64,000 nucleotides of DNA from Branchiostoma floridae. Lineage: Eukaryota > Chordata > Leptocardii > Amphioxiformes > Branchiostomatidae. The stretch covers positions 20,533,498 to 20,597,497 of the forward strand of contig NC_049984.1 of NCBI RefSeq assembly GCF_000003815.2, read 5' to 3'. The notes under the pieces are model-generated. The model worked only from the letters and a program-made list of their open reading frames with translations, was not told the origin of the DNA and did no database searches. Of the stretch, positions 44,170-55,386 are shown piece by piece; position 1 is the stretch's first letter; every line of letters begins with the position of its first letter. The position numbers were made by a program, and so were the translations under genes.

Positions 44170-45250
44170 ACGGGAGGGGGCCATACTTCGACAGGGGTCC
44201 AAACTTCGTCAGGTTTAAAAAAATCATTGTTGCGGAGAAATGCATAGATGCCTGCACATGAGAAGTACACTAGCTGTAGACTAAACCTTGTTGTAAATAA
44301 CTACAAAGGCGGGGTATGTGTCGAAGTTAGCAAGTCCCACAGATAACGATTGAAAAACTTGCACAAGTTTGACGCCTTCCGTGCAAGTTGACGAGCGAAC
44401 GTATCGAGACCATGGCCCGGGAAACTCTTGAATTATTCTTCGCAAAATATGACATGTGAAAAAATACCACCATACATAGAAATGATGTTTATTAGCCTTC
44501 CGAAAAATAATACCTGTGTTCTGTTTTGCCTTTAACTGGGTTGGATAAACGGAGCTAAAATGATGCCACAACGTTCACCCAGTCGGGGCCCCGCCATTTT
44601 ACTATCACGCACGCCGGCGGCCGAGCGATGGTCAACACGTTGAACTCAGTCAACCCGTCCGTAGAGCGACAAACATTCAAGAAAAATCGATCCCTACCGA
44701 CTAAAAAAATCCTGTAGCCATTGCTGCAGCCAAAAGACAGGATGAAAAGGCAATCAAGGAAGCCGAAAAGCGAAAATGCCATCACAATCTATGTAAACAG
44801 TGTGCCGCCGTTTTGCGGCAAGTTGGTCTCACCGTGAGAGGTAAACGTTTTAACACACCGTATTTGAATAAGTCGCGTAATACAAAATATGACCCATATT
44901 TGGTACAAAAAAATTATAATGAAGACTTTAAGTGCTATTCTATTTGCATAAGTTGTTTAAAAATGCACGGCGATGGTCTGGTTGTTACTATGTCGGAGTT
45001 TGGACCCCTTTTTTGTGTTGGAACGTTCTGCTAGGACGCAAGCCGAAAACCTGCCGTAAGTTTCGTGCGCTGTCAATGTACAGTGCGGAACGCTACCGTT
45101 GAATTAAATATATATCTGTACAGCTTCAATAACAGTGGTACCGGCTCGATTCTGTCCATCTTGTTTTTGATGAGTTCACTGTAAAATGTACATTGACAAA
45201 AGCCATGCGCATCCACTTAGAACGGCTGTCGAAGTATGGCCCCCTCCCGT
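44170..45250. mobile_element. 1.1-kb TA-flanked element, nested
   Basis: Inverted ends ACGGGAGGGGGCCATACTTC (44170 onward) and its complement ending at 45250, each bordered by TA. The terminal ACGGG resembles the enclosing 42388-45420 element, so both may use one transposase. No intact transposase is seen. Confidence 0.72.
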
Positions 45251-45429
45251 TAGGTATTTTTTTAATGAAAAAAAAACAGCTGTTTGTTTGGACTTTTTTT
45301 ATTAACCTTTCTAATTATCATAGTCAGTGGCACCAAACACGGCGTACTTATGCATATTAATAAGATCAGCAAAAAATCCGTGGCATCTTAGGGCAGGAAG
45401 CATCTTAGGGCGGCCCCCGTTATATATAG

Positions 45430-46080
45430 AAACACAACTTATGTTAGCAATAAATTCATGACATAGCTGGTGGAATGAACGATAAAAGACAGGTGGATCT
45501 GTCAATACTACCGGTAGTATTTTTACTAAAAGCTTTTGACAAAGTCCCACATAGACTCTTCTACAAACTGAAGTTCAATGAACAACATCAAGTTGGTTAG
45601 ATCGGCTTTCTGAAAATGATAGGGAAGGAAAGACTTCTGCTACAATAAGAGTAGCATTAAGACTATTACTCATGCTCTTATACCCTTATACATGTACCTG
45701 GGCATTTAGTATTTTGAATGCGAGATGTAAAGAATACCTGTGGGATGCGTTGGTCCAGAAAATCTAAGATGATACAATTTTGTAAAGGTTGTTGGAATTG
45801 GTCTGAAACTGAACAGGATGATGTAATACTGACATAACCGACAAAACATCCGTGTTTGGGGTTGTTTCACGTTACACTCGTTAAACAAAACCTACTGTAG
45901 AGTGTTACCATCAAGTACAGTAGGGGCATCCTCAGCAGATAGCTTTAAGGAACGCTTGCAGTTAGACAGATAGTACAATGTAACTGTAACCAGCTCTTAC
46001 AGCCTGTGAAGCTGAATGTCGTTGTGTTATGCCGAAGGGCAGTTGTATCAAATATATAAGATAATACAGATACAGAATGA
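45430..46080 (+). pseudogene. Degenerate LINE RT remnant
   Basis: KAFDKVPHRLFYKLKFN (45532-45582 region), preceded by a DLSILPVVF-like stretch, is RT motif A of Jockey/CR1 LINEs. Further on LPSSTVGASSADSFKERLQL (45910-45970) is their C-terminal signature. Frames are broken and most of the polymerase is gone. Confidence 0.7.
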
Positions 46081-46483
46081 TATTATCATTGTGACAGTAA
46101 CAATGTACAAAATCTAAGCATGGGAGAATAATTTTGGCGGCTTTGATTTTGATAAACCCCTTGTGTGTCCATACGTGATTTTGGCACTGGCAAGCATGCT
46201 GTTGACAATACTAGCTATGACAATACATTTTATTGCCATACTTGTTATGACCGTTAAAGGTAACGTTATGTATTGTAGTGTCTGTTCTCTTTTATTGGTC
46301 ATTTTTCTACGTTATAGCTTGAATCTAAGTTATTACACTGCACAATGGTATTCACAATTGATGAATATGACTTTGTTGTGTCATGAGAATGTCTTTTGTC
46401 CAACTTTCTGACAAACCAAGGAACATGATCGAACACATTTGGTGGTTCACTCTTAACTAATTGTTACTGAAGTTTGTTGACAG

Positions 46484-46593
46484 GCCATTTGTGGTAATTT
46501 TTGATTCCCCACAAAGCTTCAAAGATGTCCAACAGCAACAGTCAATTCGGGAACCTCTTTTATGTTCTGCTGGCTTTAATATTTCTGGACCAG
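46484..46593 (+). CDS. Piezo: Piezo coding exon 14 (phase 2 to 1), predicted
   Basis: No alignment anchors this exon, but it solves the phase break between exon 13 (phase 2) and the next sure exon at 48075 (phase 1). It has an acceptor GTTTGTTGACAG, is open in the needed frame (PFVVIFDSPQSFKDVQQQQS then IREPLLCSAGFNISGP) and has a donor CCAG/GTAGAA. A Gln-rich, polar loop is what vertebrate Piezo has here. A short ATG frame in another phase (MSNSNSQFGNLFYVLLALIF) overlaps it and looks like a signal peptide; I regard that as chance. Confidence 0.7.
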
Positions 46594-46992
46594 GTAGAAA
46601 AAAAGGGGAATTGACCACGGCTTGATTTTTTGTAATGTTACATTTTGAAACAAGTTACAAATGACCATCTGAATGGAGATTTTAAGATTACTTACAGTTT
46701 TGGCTCTGAAATTCTCAGTACATTAATGTATAAACTTTTTACATACATTTTGTATCTCACATTATGCAAATAGCATGATCAGCACAACAGTAGATGTGTG
46801 GATTTCTGTCTATGAAGGCATGTAAGACTAAAAAATATCAAATAAATAACATTATTCTGACATAAGTAACATCATCCCCACAATGCAGAAATGTGAACAT
46901 CTTTTTTTGGCTGTTTGAAGATGTGAATTTTTAGTTATGGTTTGTTTGCTTTGTGACTTACCCTTTAAATGTTCTATTCATGCTGCATATAG

Positions 46993-47013
46993 TGGATGGA
47001 AAGAACACCATTG
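46993..47013 (+). CDS. Piezo: Piezo coding exon 15, 21-nt microexon, predicted
   Basis: TGGATGGAAAGAACACCATTG lies between a long pyrimidine-rich acceptor (TTCATGCTGCATATAG) and a consensus-like donor G/GTAAGG. It keeps phase 1 and would add VDGKNTI. Being a multiple of three it can be included or skipped without changing the frame. Position and phase support it. RNA evidence would be needed to be sure. Confidence 0.5.
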
Positions 47014-47340
47014 GTAAGGAACACAAGACTCATTTAGATACAAGTACAAAAAATGAAGTATCACAGTCTTAGTGACATGCATATTAACTTAAATGTATCC
47101 ATCCATACCAGTTGTACAAAATGTACATTTGTAGTTCCAATGCATGACTTGTCAACCTGATGTAGTAATGACGATATAACCCCTGACCAGAATGTACCCA
47201 GACACACTGTGATCTTGTACACTTGGGTCTATGGGCTATATTCTTATTTGCATCAATGGCCTTAACATGGGTCCATAACATTCTGGTCTGTTTCAGTGAT
47301 GCTCACCATTATACCTTAGACAACAAGGTTTTTTCTAGTA

Positions 47341-47555
47341 ACGCTGGTTCACCTTTATCCGAGGGTAACCTTTATTCGTTGTTTGTAAGAAAAATGTATT
47401 TAGGGATATGAAGTCGACAGACGGTGGTTTCAAATCGGAACATTTTGAAAATACTGCAAATTTGAAACCACTGTCCGCAGATTTGATACTCCTAAATGTG
47501 CTGTTTTTAAAGACAACGGATAAAGGTCACCCCACGGTTAAAGGTTAACTAGCGT
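47341..47555 (+). mobile_element. 215-bp TA-flanked MITE, copy 1
   Basis: Inverted ends ACGCTGGTTCACCTTTATCC / TTAAAGGTTAACTAGCGT with TA on each side (47339-47340, 47556-47557). A second copy of exactly 215 bp and the same orientation is at 58306-58520. Confidence 0.8.
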
Positions 47556-47557
47556 TA

Positions 47558-48074
47558 TAACGTTACATGTCCCTGCACTGCAGGATAAATAGAACACTAT
47601 TAAGGGAAACCAGGGTTTATCAATAAGTACCAGCTTGCTCTTTGCTTTAAATTCATATTTTTCTCGACGTACATGTAGCTGAAGCTGTCATTGTCATTTT
47701 TAGTGTCACTTTCAAGTACAAAATGTGGCAATAAGTGTATTGATGTGGTTGGCACCAGCAGCGATGTGCTCTTTATGGCATTTTTGTAACGAAGGATGGC
47801 AAAACACTTCAGTGTAAGTTGATAGTGTGATTAAAAATATTTACACACAATGTAATGTGTAAATGACAAAATTGGGTTTTGTTAATGACTTGACTTTATT
47901 TGGATCAACATTTAGCTTAACAATGTTGTCAGCTATTCTTCCTGTGGTCCTCCACATAAAAATATTTCAATACACACATAACGGACATGACAGAAAGATT
48001 ATAAAATGGTGGAACAACTTTTCCAAGTCACTTCACTTCCTGTTTTAATCAAAGATCAAAATGCATCCCTGCAG
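47558..48074 (+). other. Piezo intron 15, last part
   Basis: No element or exon was recognised. It ends at acceptor CATCCCTGCAG. Confidence 0.45.
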
Positions 48075-48211
48075 GGCAACAAGTCATACAGGACATCTTT
48101 TACCAAATCGGTGTTTGGTACGAGCAGATGACCATTCTTATCTGGCGCATGCTGGAGCTCCATTTCCTCAAGGTCCTGTTTCTCACCATGATCCTCGTGG
48201 CTATTATTGAG
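48075..48211 (+). CDS. Piezo: Piezo coding exon 16 (phase 1 to 0)
   Basis: Encodes QQVIQDIFYQIGVWYEQMTI, LIWRMLELHFLKVLFLTMIL and VAIIE. RMLELHFLKV matches RLLELHVFKLV of vertebrate PIEZO1, at the start of a blade repeat. Donor TGAG/GTGAGT. Confidence 0.94.
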
Positions 48212-48570
48212 GTGAGTGTATGGAAGGGAGAGACTGAAAGATTGATGTGAGTGAGTGTGAGAAAGGAAGAGAGTGAGTGAGACTGAGTGAGACTGAGTGA
48301 GTGAGTGAGTGAGTGTCACTGAGTAAAAGAGAGAGAGACTAAGTGTGGGTTGGTTAGTGATGATGAGAGTGAATGAGTGGGTGGGTGGATTGTTCAGTGA
48401 GTGATGGAGCAATTGAGCATAAGGGTGAGTGAGTGAGTGAGTGAGTGAGTGTAAGTGAGTCTGAGTGAGTGAGTGAGTGAGTGAGAGTGAGTAGAGTGAT
48501 GAGTGAGCAAGCAGGCAAAATCTGCAGTGCTTGAGTGTCAGTTTGTAGTCTGACTGTTGTTGTTCTGTAG
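48212..48570 (+). repeat. GTGA-rich intron 16
   Basis: A short 359-bp intron made largely of GTGAGTGAGT-type tracts (48250-48305, 48425-48500). The true donor GTGAGTG is followed by dozens of the same hexamer, so donor-like sequence is repeated through the intron. The acceptor is TTGTTGTTCTGTAG. Confidence 0.85.
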
Positions 48571-48747
48571 GTGTCTGTGATGAACTTGATGTTCCTGGTG
48601 CTGTGGTCCCTGGCCATCCCACTGCAGGTGATGAGGAAGCCAGCACTCTACACTAGTATGGTGTGGGCTGCATTTGGTATTCTCACCAAGATGCTCTTCC
48701 AACTCTCCATGGTCAAGATGGAGCACTTTGAAACCAACTGTACTGTG
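48571..48747 (+). CDS. Piezo: Piezo coding exon 17 (phase 0 to 0)
   Basis: VSVMNLMFLVLWSLAIPLQV then MRKPALYTSMVWAAFGILTK and MLFQLSMVKMEHFETNCTV. EVSVMNL..VLW is a Piezo signature, and NCT is a sequon at the position of the conserved SSNCT in PIEZO1. Acceptor CTGTAG, donor TGTG/GTAAAT. Confidence 0.96.
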
Positions 48748-48802
48748 GTAAATGATATTAGTTAATCTAAAAAAATGTAACAGTTATGATTTTCATATGA
48801 GT

Positions 48803-50163
48803 CAGGGGTGCCTAAGCATTTGCACAAACCTTATGAAATTCATAAGTATATTAACATGCATTGGCATAATACCGTCCGTAAGACTTATACCGGCCGATAA
48901 AAAATAATGGAATTTAAAGAGATCTACACATGCAACAATAGTTATTTCTGAGGTGTGCACACTTCAGACATCTAGATGTCCAATACATCATTTACAAAGC
49001 ATCGATAACAAAACATTCGAAGACAACAAGGCCAAAAGTTTTCAGTACCTTTTTCGGGGTAGGCAGCTCGTCGTGGGACGAACACACTGTTACATTCATT
49101 GCCAGATTTGTAGATCATAATTACATATGCTCACGGCACAAGACGAACATGATTCATGTAAAAATGTGTAAAAGTGTGAAGATCCGTTGCATTATCGCCC
49201 GAATCTACGGCTGAATGGGCAAAATTGAACGTACGCCGACATTTTGGGGCCATTTTTATATCTACGCTAGCAGTAAAGTGTTGCGTCATAGCGGTTGTGA
49301 GGGACAAAATTTAACTGAAAATTCTTGACAGTATAAGTCCGATTTCTCATGACATTTTGTATGCTCATGCAGATTATGTTTTATGCATTTACTAACAGAA
49401 AAGGAAGGAACATCAGAGGACGTATAAAGGTACATAGCGGAGGTTAATTGTGCCGTGTTTCTTCCGGCCGGTATTTTAAACCCCCTCCCAACCACGCGCC
49501 CGTTCGCCGTGTAATTCCGCGGCGTGTTACAATTACAATATTACGCTTTTAGCAGGACAAGAGAGACAAAAAAAGTTACACAGAAGAAGTGGCAACGGTA
49601 AGCTATAACAGCAACATGTAACTGGAGAAAATGATGCGTTGACAATTTGTCAAATCAGTATGGCTAGAGAAATCGTCGTAAACGTGCCGGTATTATGATA
49701 ATAGATGTTATGTGTTACGCACGAATCACTATGCGAAAACGCGCAAATCTTATGAAATTCGCACGAATCACTATGTGATACACACAAACCTTATGAGATT
49801 TGCACGAACCTTATACAAAATTGCCCAACCACTGCCTGGGTCACGTGATAGACGGAGCAGGATTTTCAAGATGGCGGCTTTGATCTTTGGCGACGGAAAA
49901 TACGATGTAAGACGCCGAATTGAAGCAAAACAGTAGCTCACAGGCTATCAAATACGTCTTTGTGGTGGTATATGTCTATTCCATGCCTCCTCCCGGCCTC
50001 CGTTTTGCATAAGGTTCATGCAAATCTCATAAGGTTTGTGTGTATCACATAGTGATTTGTGCAAATTTCATAAGATTGGTGCGTTTTCGCATACTGATTC
50101 GTGTGTATTACATAATATTCGTACGAATTTCATAGGGTTTGTGCAAATGCTTAGGCACCCCTG
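48803..50163. mobile_element. hAT-like foldback element enclosing another MITE
   Basis: Ends CAGGGGTGCCTAAGCATTTG and CAAATGCTTAGGCACCCCTG are perfect inverted repeats (CAGGGGTG is a common hAT terminus). The inner arms hold repeated units such as CACTATGTGATACACACAAA. No 8-bp target duplication was found. 48852-49710 is occupied by MITE copy B. Confidence 0.65.
48852..49710. mobile_element. MITE with GGCATAATACC ends, copy B
   Basis: Starts TTAACATGCATTGGCATAATACC and ends CCGGTATTATGATAATAGATGTTA. The interior is the reverse complement of copy A (42526-43413), including AGATCTACACATGCAACAAT. It is nested in the hAT-like element. Confidence 0.75.
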
Positions 50164-50810
50164 TTAGTTTTTTTTACAATGTACAGCAAAGAACATGAAA
50201 AAAAATTGAGCTCACAAAGACGGCATGTTGCAGTGATAAGTTAATCAATCTTCCATTCTGTTTTCATATTGTTAACCAAGCCGTGGGAGGGGGTCAGCGA
50301 TCGTAATTTCAAGGAATCTTACTTTTTGTCCTCATACATCATAGTAATCAGTCATTGTGCTTCCAAAATGGCAGACACCATTGAGGTGTTCACAACAGCA
50401 GTAATGAATGTGATATAAGCCACATTTGTCAAATTGACCATTGTTTTGCCTTTAGCACCTTTTTCAAATCCCAACCTTGCAGACATTACATGGTAGCCTG
50501 AATAATCACTTCACTTTAATGATTCAAAAAACTTTTATTGGAGGTTAGCAGTGTCACTACAGTGTGATGTGTCTTGCATGTGTACTTCATGTCATTGGAG
50601 ATTTTATTATGTGCAAACAGTATTGTTATTAAATGAAATTTTTCTAAAACATGAAGATGATTAGGATTAGAATCCAGTTGTTTGTTGAAGACAGTGTTAC
50701 TATATTACAACATCAAGATTTATGAGTATGAGACTATGAGTACAATCCTATTCTGTAGAGCCCCTACATTATCTAAGAGTTGCATTGTACCTCTTATCAT
50801 TTTCCTTCAG
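50164..50810 (+). other. Piezo intron 17, last part
   Basis: No repeat or exon identified. The acceptor is ATCATTTTCCTTCAG. Confidence 0.45.
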
Positions 50811-50930
50811 CCAATGTCCAACATTACCTTTGGACCAACTGAACACCCTTTGATTGGTCGACACCAGAGTGTGGACAGTGCTGAGTGGGTTGGTTATAGG
50901 AAGAGTACCCCAGCTTTGTACAACATCAGG
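50811..50930 (+). CDS. Piezo: Piezo coding exon 18 (phase 0 to 0)
   Basis: Encodes PMSNITFGPTEHPLIGRHQS, VDSAEWVGYRKSTPALYNIR. NIT is a sequon in the presumed external loop. AEWVGYRKSTPALYNIR parallels ANWFGVRKGFPNLGYIQ of PIEZO1. Acceptor TTTTCCTTCAG, donor CAGG/GTCAGT. Confidence 0.92.
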
Positions 50931-51242
50931 GTCAGTCATTTTTTTCTTCATTCATGTCTTTATTTTGGGTTCACAGACCTAAAACAACAAAAAAATGACA
51001 TAAACATGAACATATACAGACTTCATCCATAAAGATCATTAGACATTTGTATGGCACTATAAGAAGATTTTCCTCTATACTAACACTCTGACTTACTGTA
51101 TGTAGTCATTGACTGTGATAGTTATATGTGTCATACATCAAATGTGTCACTGGCATGGTGGACAGATATGCTGCAAAATAATGTAGAAGAAAGAGCGTTA
51201 TGTGCTACTTGACATTTAGATTCAGCTCCTTTTACACATATA

Positions 51243-52607
51243 CTGTAATTCACTTTATGTTCACGGTAGCAAAATTTCGCGGTGTGAGAAAAAATTAAGT
51301 GTTAACGGCACTCTATGTTCGCGGTGGCGGCGGTTCACCAAAAGAAAGTCGGCCTGTTTCGGCCGTGATTTGATGACAGCGCACGGAACGCAACAGGGCC
51401 AATGACCCCTGATATGTCGCAATCACATTTGCCGCATAGGCTGACGGGATACCCACGCCAAACACAAGCGACGCGGGCGCCATTTTGAAATATTTTCGGC
51501 GTGAAAGACGGCGCTAAGTTTTAAACTTTCAGCGTAATTTGTGGACACAAATTGTACACAAATTGTACACAAGAAGGTGAAGAGTTTATCTCTCCGATAT
51601 TTACAGTAGTTCCAACTCAGAATTATGAAACGAACGTCTTTTTTTCGGCATGTAAGCGGAGTTTTGTTTGCCACGTTTCTAGTCGTAAAAATTTCCCCGC
51701 TATTATTGTTGTGAATCTTAGTTGCTGTAATTCCATAGCCATTGCTTGTATTTGTAAAGACCGGTACTACTCGGTTTTATTTTTTGTTCAGTTTTTAACT
51801 TGTAGAAATCTAGTTAAACTATGATAATGTACTAAGTAGATTGTTATCGCAGCCATGTCACGGCGTGTACGTAAGTTTTGTTAGTAAACAAAGCCGATAT
51901 GTTTCTTTTTCCTCCGGTCGCCGGTGGCACATTTCTATACAATAATGACTCCCTGTATCGTATATGTGTTGAATCAACTTTTATTTTTACAACATACTGG
52001 TATTTCAGTAAATTCGCTGGTTTATTTGTACTCATCACCTGAAATTCCGCGACTTTGTTGAAAATTCCTTTGTCTAACGCTTGGCTTGGGTACCGCCATT
52101 TTGTAACATTTTTTTTATGTATCGCTAGCTGTAGTTGTACAAATATACGAGTCATTTTTTGTACTAGTACTAGTACTTTCAGTGATGATCCTGTAGTAAT
52201 TCCTTGCTTGAATAGCACTGTAGTAGTTTTTTAGTTTGTAAATGTACACATGCTGCCTGCTAGCGGCGATGTAAACAAAATAGCGGTTTATGTTATCGTA
52301 ACGTAAACATGAACATAAGTAAAAGAAATGACACAATTTTGTGCTTGTAGAATAAATGTTTTATTTCTTGAGGAGAATTTGTGTTTGAGTTGTTATTGTG
52401 GCGATCGTTGCGTGTTGAAAGTGTGTTGTGTGAATGGATAAGACATTCGTAACGTACTAGTAAGTACTAGTTCTAAGTACTTGGATGGTAGCGGGGGAGG
52501 GGGGCGAAAGACGAATGATTTTTTAACGGCAATGATAACTTCGCGGCACAGACGTCACCGTGAAAACCGTGAACATAAAGTTACCGTTAATAAAACAGGA
52601 ATTACAG
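51243..52607. mobile_element. 1.4-kb TA-flanked element with CTGTAATTC ends
   Basis: Inverted ends CTGTAATTCACTTTATGTTC / AACATAAAG...GAATTACAG with TA on both sides (51241-51242, 52608-52609), as in Tc1/mariner-type insertions. The interior has short GC-rich pieces and no transposase. Confidence 0.7.
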
Positions 52608-53144
52608 TAGCTAACCATGGCCTCCCTACCACTTTCAATTTTCCCTGGATTTGGTTAGGCCTAGGGCTGTCCCTAGACTTGTATTATATTGCTTTAACTG
52701 GAGGTTGCATGTTTTGGGAAAACAGAGGTCCTTCCAGGTGTAAGATGCCAAGATAAACAAAAAGCTACATGACATGGTCCCTCCGGTCAGGTCAGAGGTC
52801 ACTGGGAGGTCACTTCGAAGCTCATGTAGTATCTCGGTCCCAAAAGCAAGGACCTCCAGACTGCGCAACTCATTCCTACACTATACAATCAGACTGTAAA
52901 ACAAATTAATGACTGGTGCCTAAGTGTTTTATTTGTCTATGTACTGTGTATGTCATGCGTATTGTACATGTTGTCTAGTCGTTGTAAGTATTTACTCTGA
53001 GTCACATTGTAAAGATCAACGGCATTCAGAGATGCTTCTGCTAAGAATTAATCTCTGTAAGGTTGATTTTAATGAATAAAGAAAGAAAGAAAAAAGTTCC
53101 ACATTTCAAATTACACTGTAGAGTTTCACACTTGTTACTGTAAT

Positions 53145-53419
53145 AGGAGTGAGTACCCTGGGAAACCTGCTCGAGAAGCTTCGCAAATAAGAGTCGCAAA
53201 TAAGAGTTACCGATCCCCTGCCTAACGCGCGCCCTCCCGCCTCTATGCACCCGCCCCACTACCAGCTGGCCCCACTTACGCCGGTCCCCAACATCGCTCG
53301 TGTTAGTAGGGGCCAGCTGGTACGAGGGCCGGCGGGTGTCCCGTGCGTGCGTGTTGTAGGGATCGGTAAACTTTGCGTGCCTCGTTAGGAGTCTGCGTTT
53401 TCCCAGGGTAAGGAGTGAG
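53145..53419. mobile_element. 257-bp MITE with 9-bp target duplication
   Basis: Ends TACCCTGGGAAA / TTTCCCAGGGTA (53154-53410) and flanking AGGAGTGAG at 53145-53153 and 53411-53419. A perfect 9-bp duplication is the size made by Mutator-type transposases. The inside has GC-rich inverted arms (CCAGCTGGCCCC / GGGGCCAGCTGG). Confidence 0.82.
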
Positions 53420-53758
53420 AGACCTGGGCTTGGAAAGTTCAAAACACATAACAATGACAACATGGTTTTCAACATTAAGGAGAAGTTGTTTTCAATAACA
53501 AATTTCTGCAATATTCAGCCTGTGTCACACATGGTAACAGAAATAATATTCAAATGTTTTCCTTAACTGTAAAAGATGCAGATTTTCAGTGATTTTATTG
53601 TCAGAATTATTTCATATACAATCATATAATGGGCATGTGGCTGAGTCAATTAGTTTTCTACTTCAAGTTAGTCAAATACACGTATGCACGTGTATGTTTG
53701 TGCTTACTGATTATTGTGATGAGTCACTGTAAGCTACTGACTGTTTTCTTCTTTTCAG

Positions 53759-53965
53759 GATTACTTGGTGGTGGTCTTGTTCCTAGTGCTTTTTGTTACC
53801 ATAGAGAGACATCAGAAGCACATACGGTTGGCCAAGGGCCTACCCCCAGAGGACCCCTTACCTGGGATCATATTTCCCAGCGTCAAAAGAGTGAATGCTG
53901 ATGAGGGCTTGTTCATGTGCCTGAAATACTTCACTAACTTCTTCTTCTACAAATTTGGACTAGAG
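53759..53965 (+). CDS. Piezo: Piezo coding exon 19 (phase 0 to 0)
   Basis: DYLVVVLFLVLFVTIERHQK, then a Pro-rich loop HIRLAKGLPPEDPLPGIIFP and ADEGLFMCLKYFTNFFFYKF ending GLE. LKYFTNFFFYKFGLE is nearly the same as LKYFINFFFYKFGLE of vertebrate PIEZO1. Acceptor TTCTTCTTTTCAG, donor AGAG/GTAAGA. Confidence 0.97.
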
Positions 53966-55178
53966 GTAAGAAAAGAAATGGAATAGGCAAGCTACATGTA
54001 CATTGTTATGTAGCACAGAGAAAGGATATTGATGTTGTATTTAAACCATAGTCAAGTTCATTATACACAACCAATGTTTTTTATCTGTCAATATTTCAGT
54101 GGGCCTTCGTCAGGGCACTACTGACTGGTTCTACTTTATACAGCATGCCAGTGATTTTCCAACCTAATGAAACACTGTATCCACAGATGAAGCGGTCACA
54201 CAATGTACATTTTAATGTGAACAGTGAACAGAAGCTCCCGCACTCCCCGTACAGACATATTTTTATATGACTATCCGCTTAAGTCTAAGGCTGCTGCAAA
54301 ATGACATCTGATACTTACAGAAATTTGCAGAAAGGATACATATTAGACAAACCTTACAGTGTAGTATGTTTGAGGTGCAAATCTTTGGCTCAGGAACCTT
54401 AATGATTTCAATTTAAAATGGTGCTGCTACAATGGTGCACCACTTCACCTGAGATTGATGCATTCAGTGAGTTGTAATGTTATTGGTTATTGGGAAAATC
54501 ATTGTGCTAGGATTTTCTTAGAATTGCCTCAGATGCTCCTAAGCTTTGTGCATACATATGTATATCTTTCTGATAGTACCAGTTATCACCTTCCCCAAGA
54601 AGAGGTTTGGTGTTTTTTTTGTGTGTGTGTCTAGTTCATGTGTGACTTGGAAAAATTTGACACTTGCTAGAGACATATTTTTTCTGTTCTGTTGCTGCAT
54701 GATTGCAATGATATTTCATTGCTTTGTATCATCATCATCATCATTGCTTTGCATAAAGAAGAGACATTAAGTGCCTGTGTATGTGGTTCTTAACTGCTCA
54801 TGAAACCTCAGTGACTTTTGTCTTATGCGCCTTAACGCATGTGCATAATCCAAAGGCAACTAAAAGTGCACAATACCTTGTACATGTACATACAGTAATG
54901 TATCCCACTCTACGTTATATCTTATCGCAAGAAGCATTTCCAAAATATTTTGCTTACACCATGCAACCTTATTTAGGCTTTGCTTTTTCTCATGATTTTT
55001 AAATTTGAAAGTCTGATGTTCAAGATGGGAACAAACAGAGAGATGGGAGGTTAGAATAGCACATGATGTGACATACATGTATTTACCACACCTCTTTATA
55101 CTAATACAAGATGTGTTTTCATTTGTTCGTTGCAATTGTCAATAAAAGACTTGGTTTGCCTTTGCTTGCTTCTTACAG
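53966..55178 (+). other. Piezo intron 19
   Basis: No clear element. A CATCATCATCATCATTGC tract lies at 54729-54745. No exon. Confidence 0.45.
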
Positions 55179-55386
55179 ATGTGTTACATGATGGCAGTTT
55201 TCAACATCTGGCTAAGGTTGGATTTCATCGCTGTGTTGCATGGGATCTGGCTGGGAATCATCCTGTTGTATCCAAAGGATAGAAAGGACAATCTACGCAT
55301 CTGGCCATACTATGCTGTGTCACTCTCCAGCATTATGATAGTGGAGTACCTGCTGTGCATGGGCCTGCCACCAGGGCTCTGTGTTG
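55179..55386 (+). CDS. Piezo: Piezo coding exon 20 (phase 0 to 1)
   Basis: MCYMMAVFNIWLRLDFIAVL, HGIWLGIILLYPKDRKDNLR, IWPYYAVSLSSIMIVEYLLC and MGLPPGLCV. It matches CFLMAVNVIGQRMNFLVTLHG and YLLCLGMPPALC of PIEZO1. Donor TTG/GTAGGT. GTAG/GTGTGA four bases on would shift the frame. Confidence 0.96.

Larger units (their letters stand above)
42388..45420. mobile_element. 3-kb TA-flanked DNA element holding two other elements
   Basis: Perfect 24-bp inverted ends beginning ACGGGGGCCGCCCTAAGATG and TA (or TATA, 42384-42387 and 45421-45424) on both sides. No transposase frame. It contains a MITE at 42526-43413 and a second ACGGG-type element at 44170-45250. A 92-codon frame at 43655-43933 with a CTEC...H motif has no clear family. 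Confidence 0.72.

Noticed and set aside
46525-46593. A separate gene starting MSNSNSQFGNLFYVLLALIF (signal-peptide-like)
   Set aside because: The same segment, read in the frame required by Piezo exon 13, closes a phase break. No continuing exon in the other frame was found.
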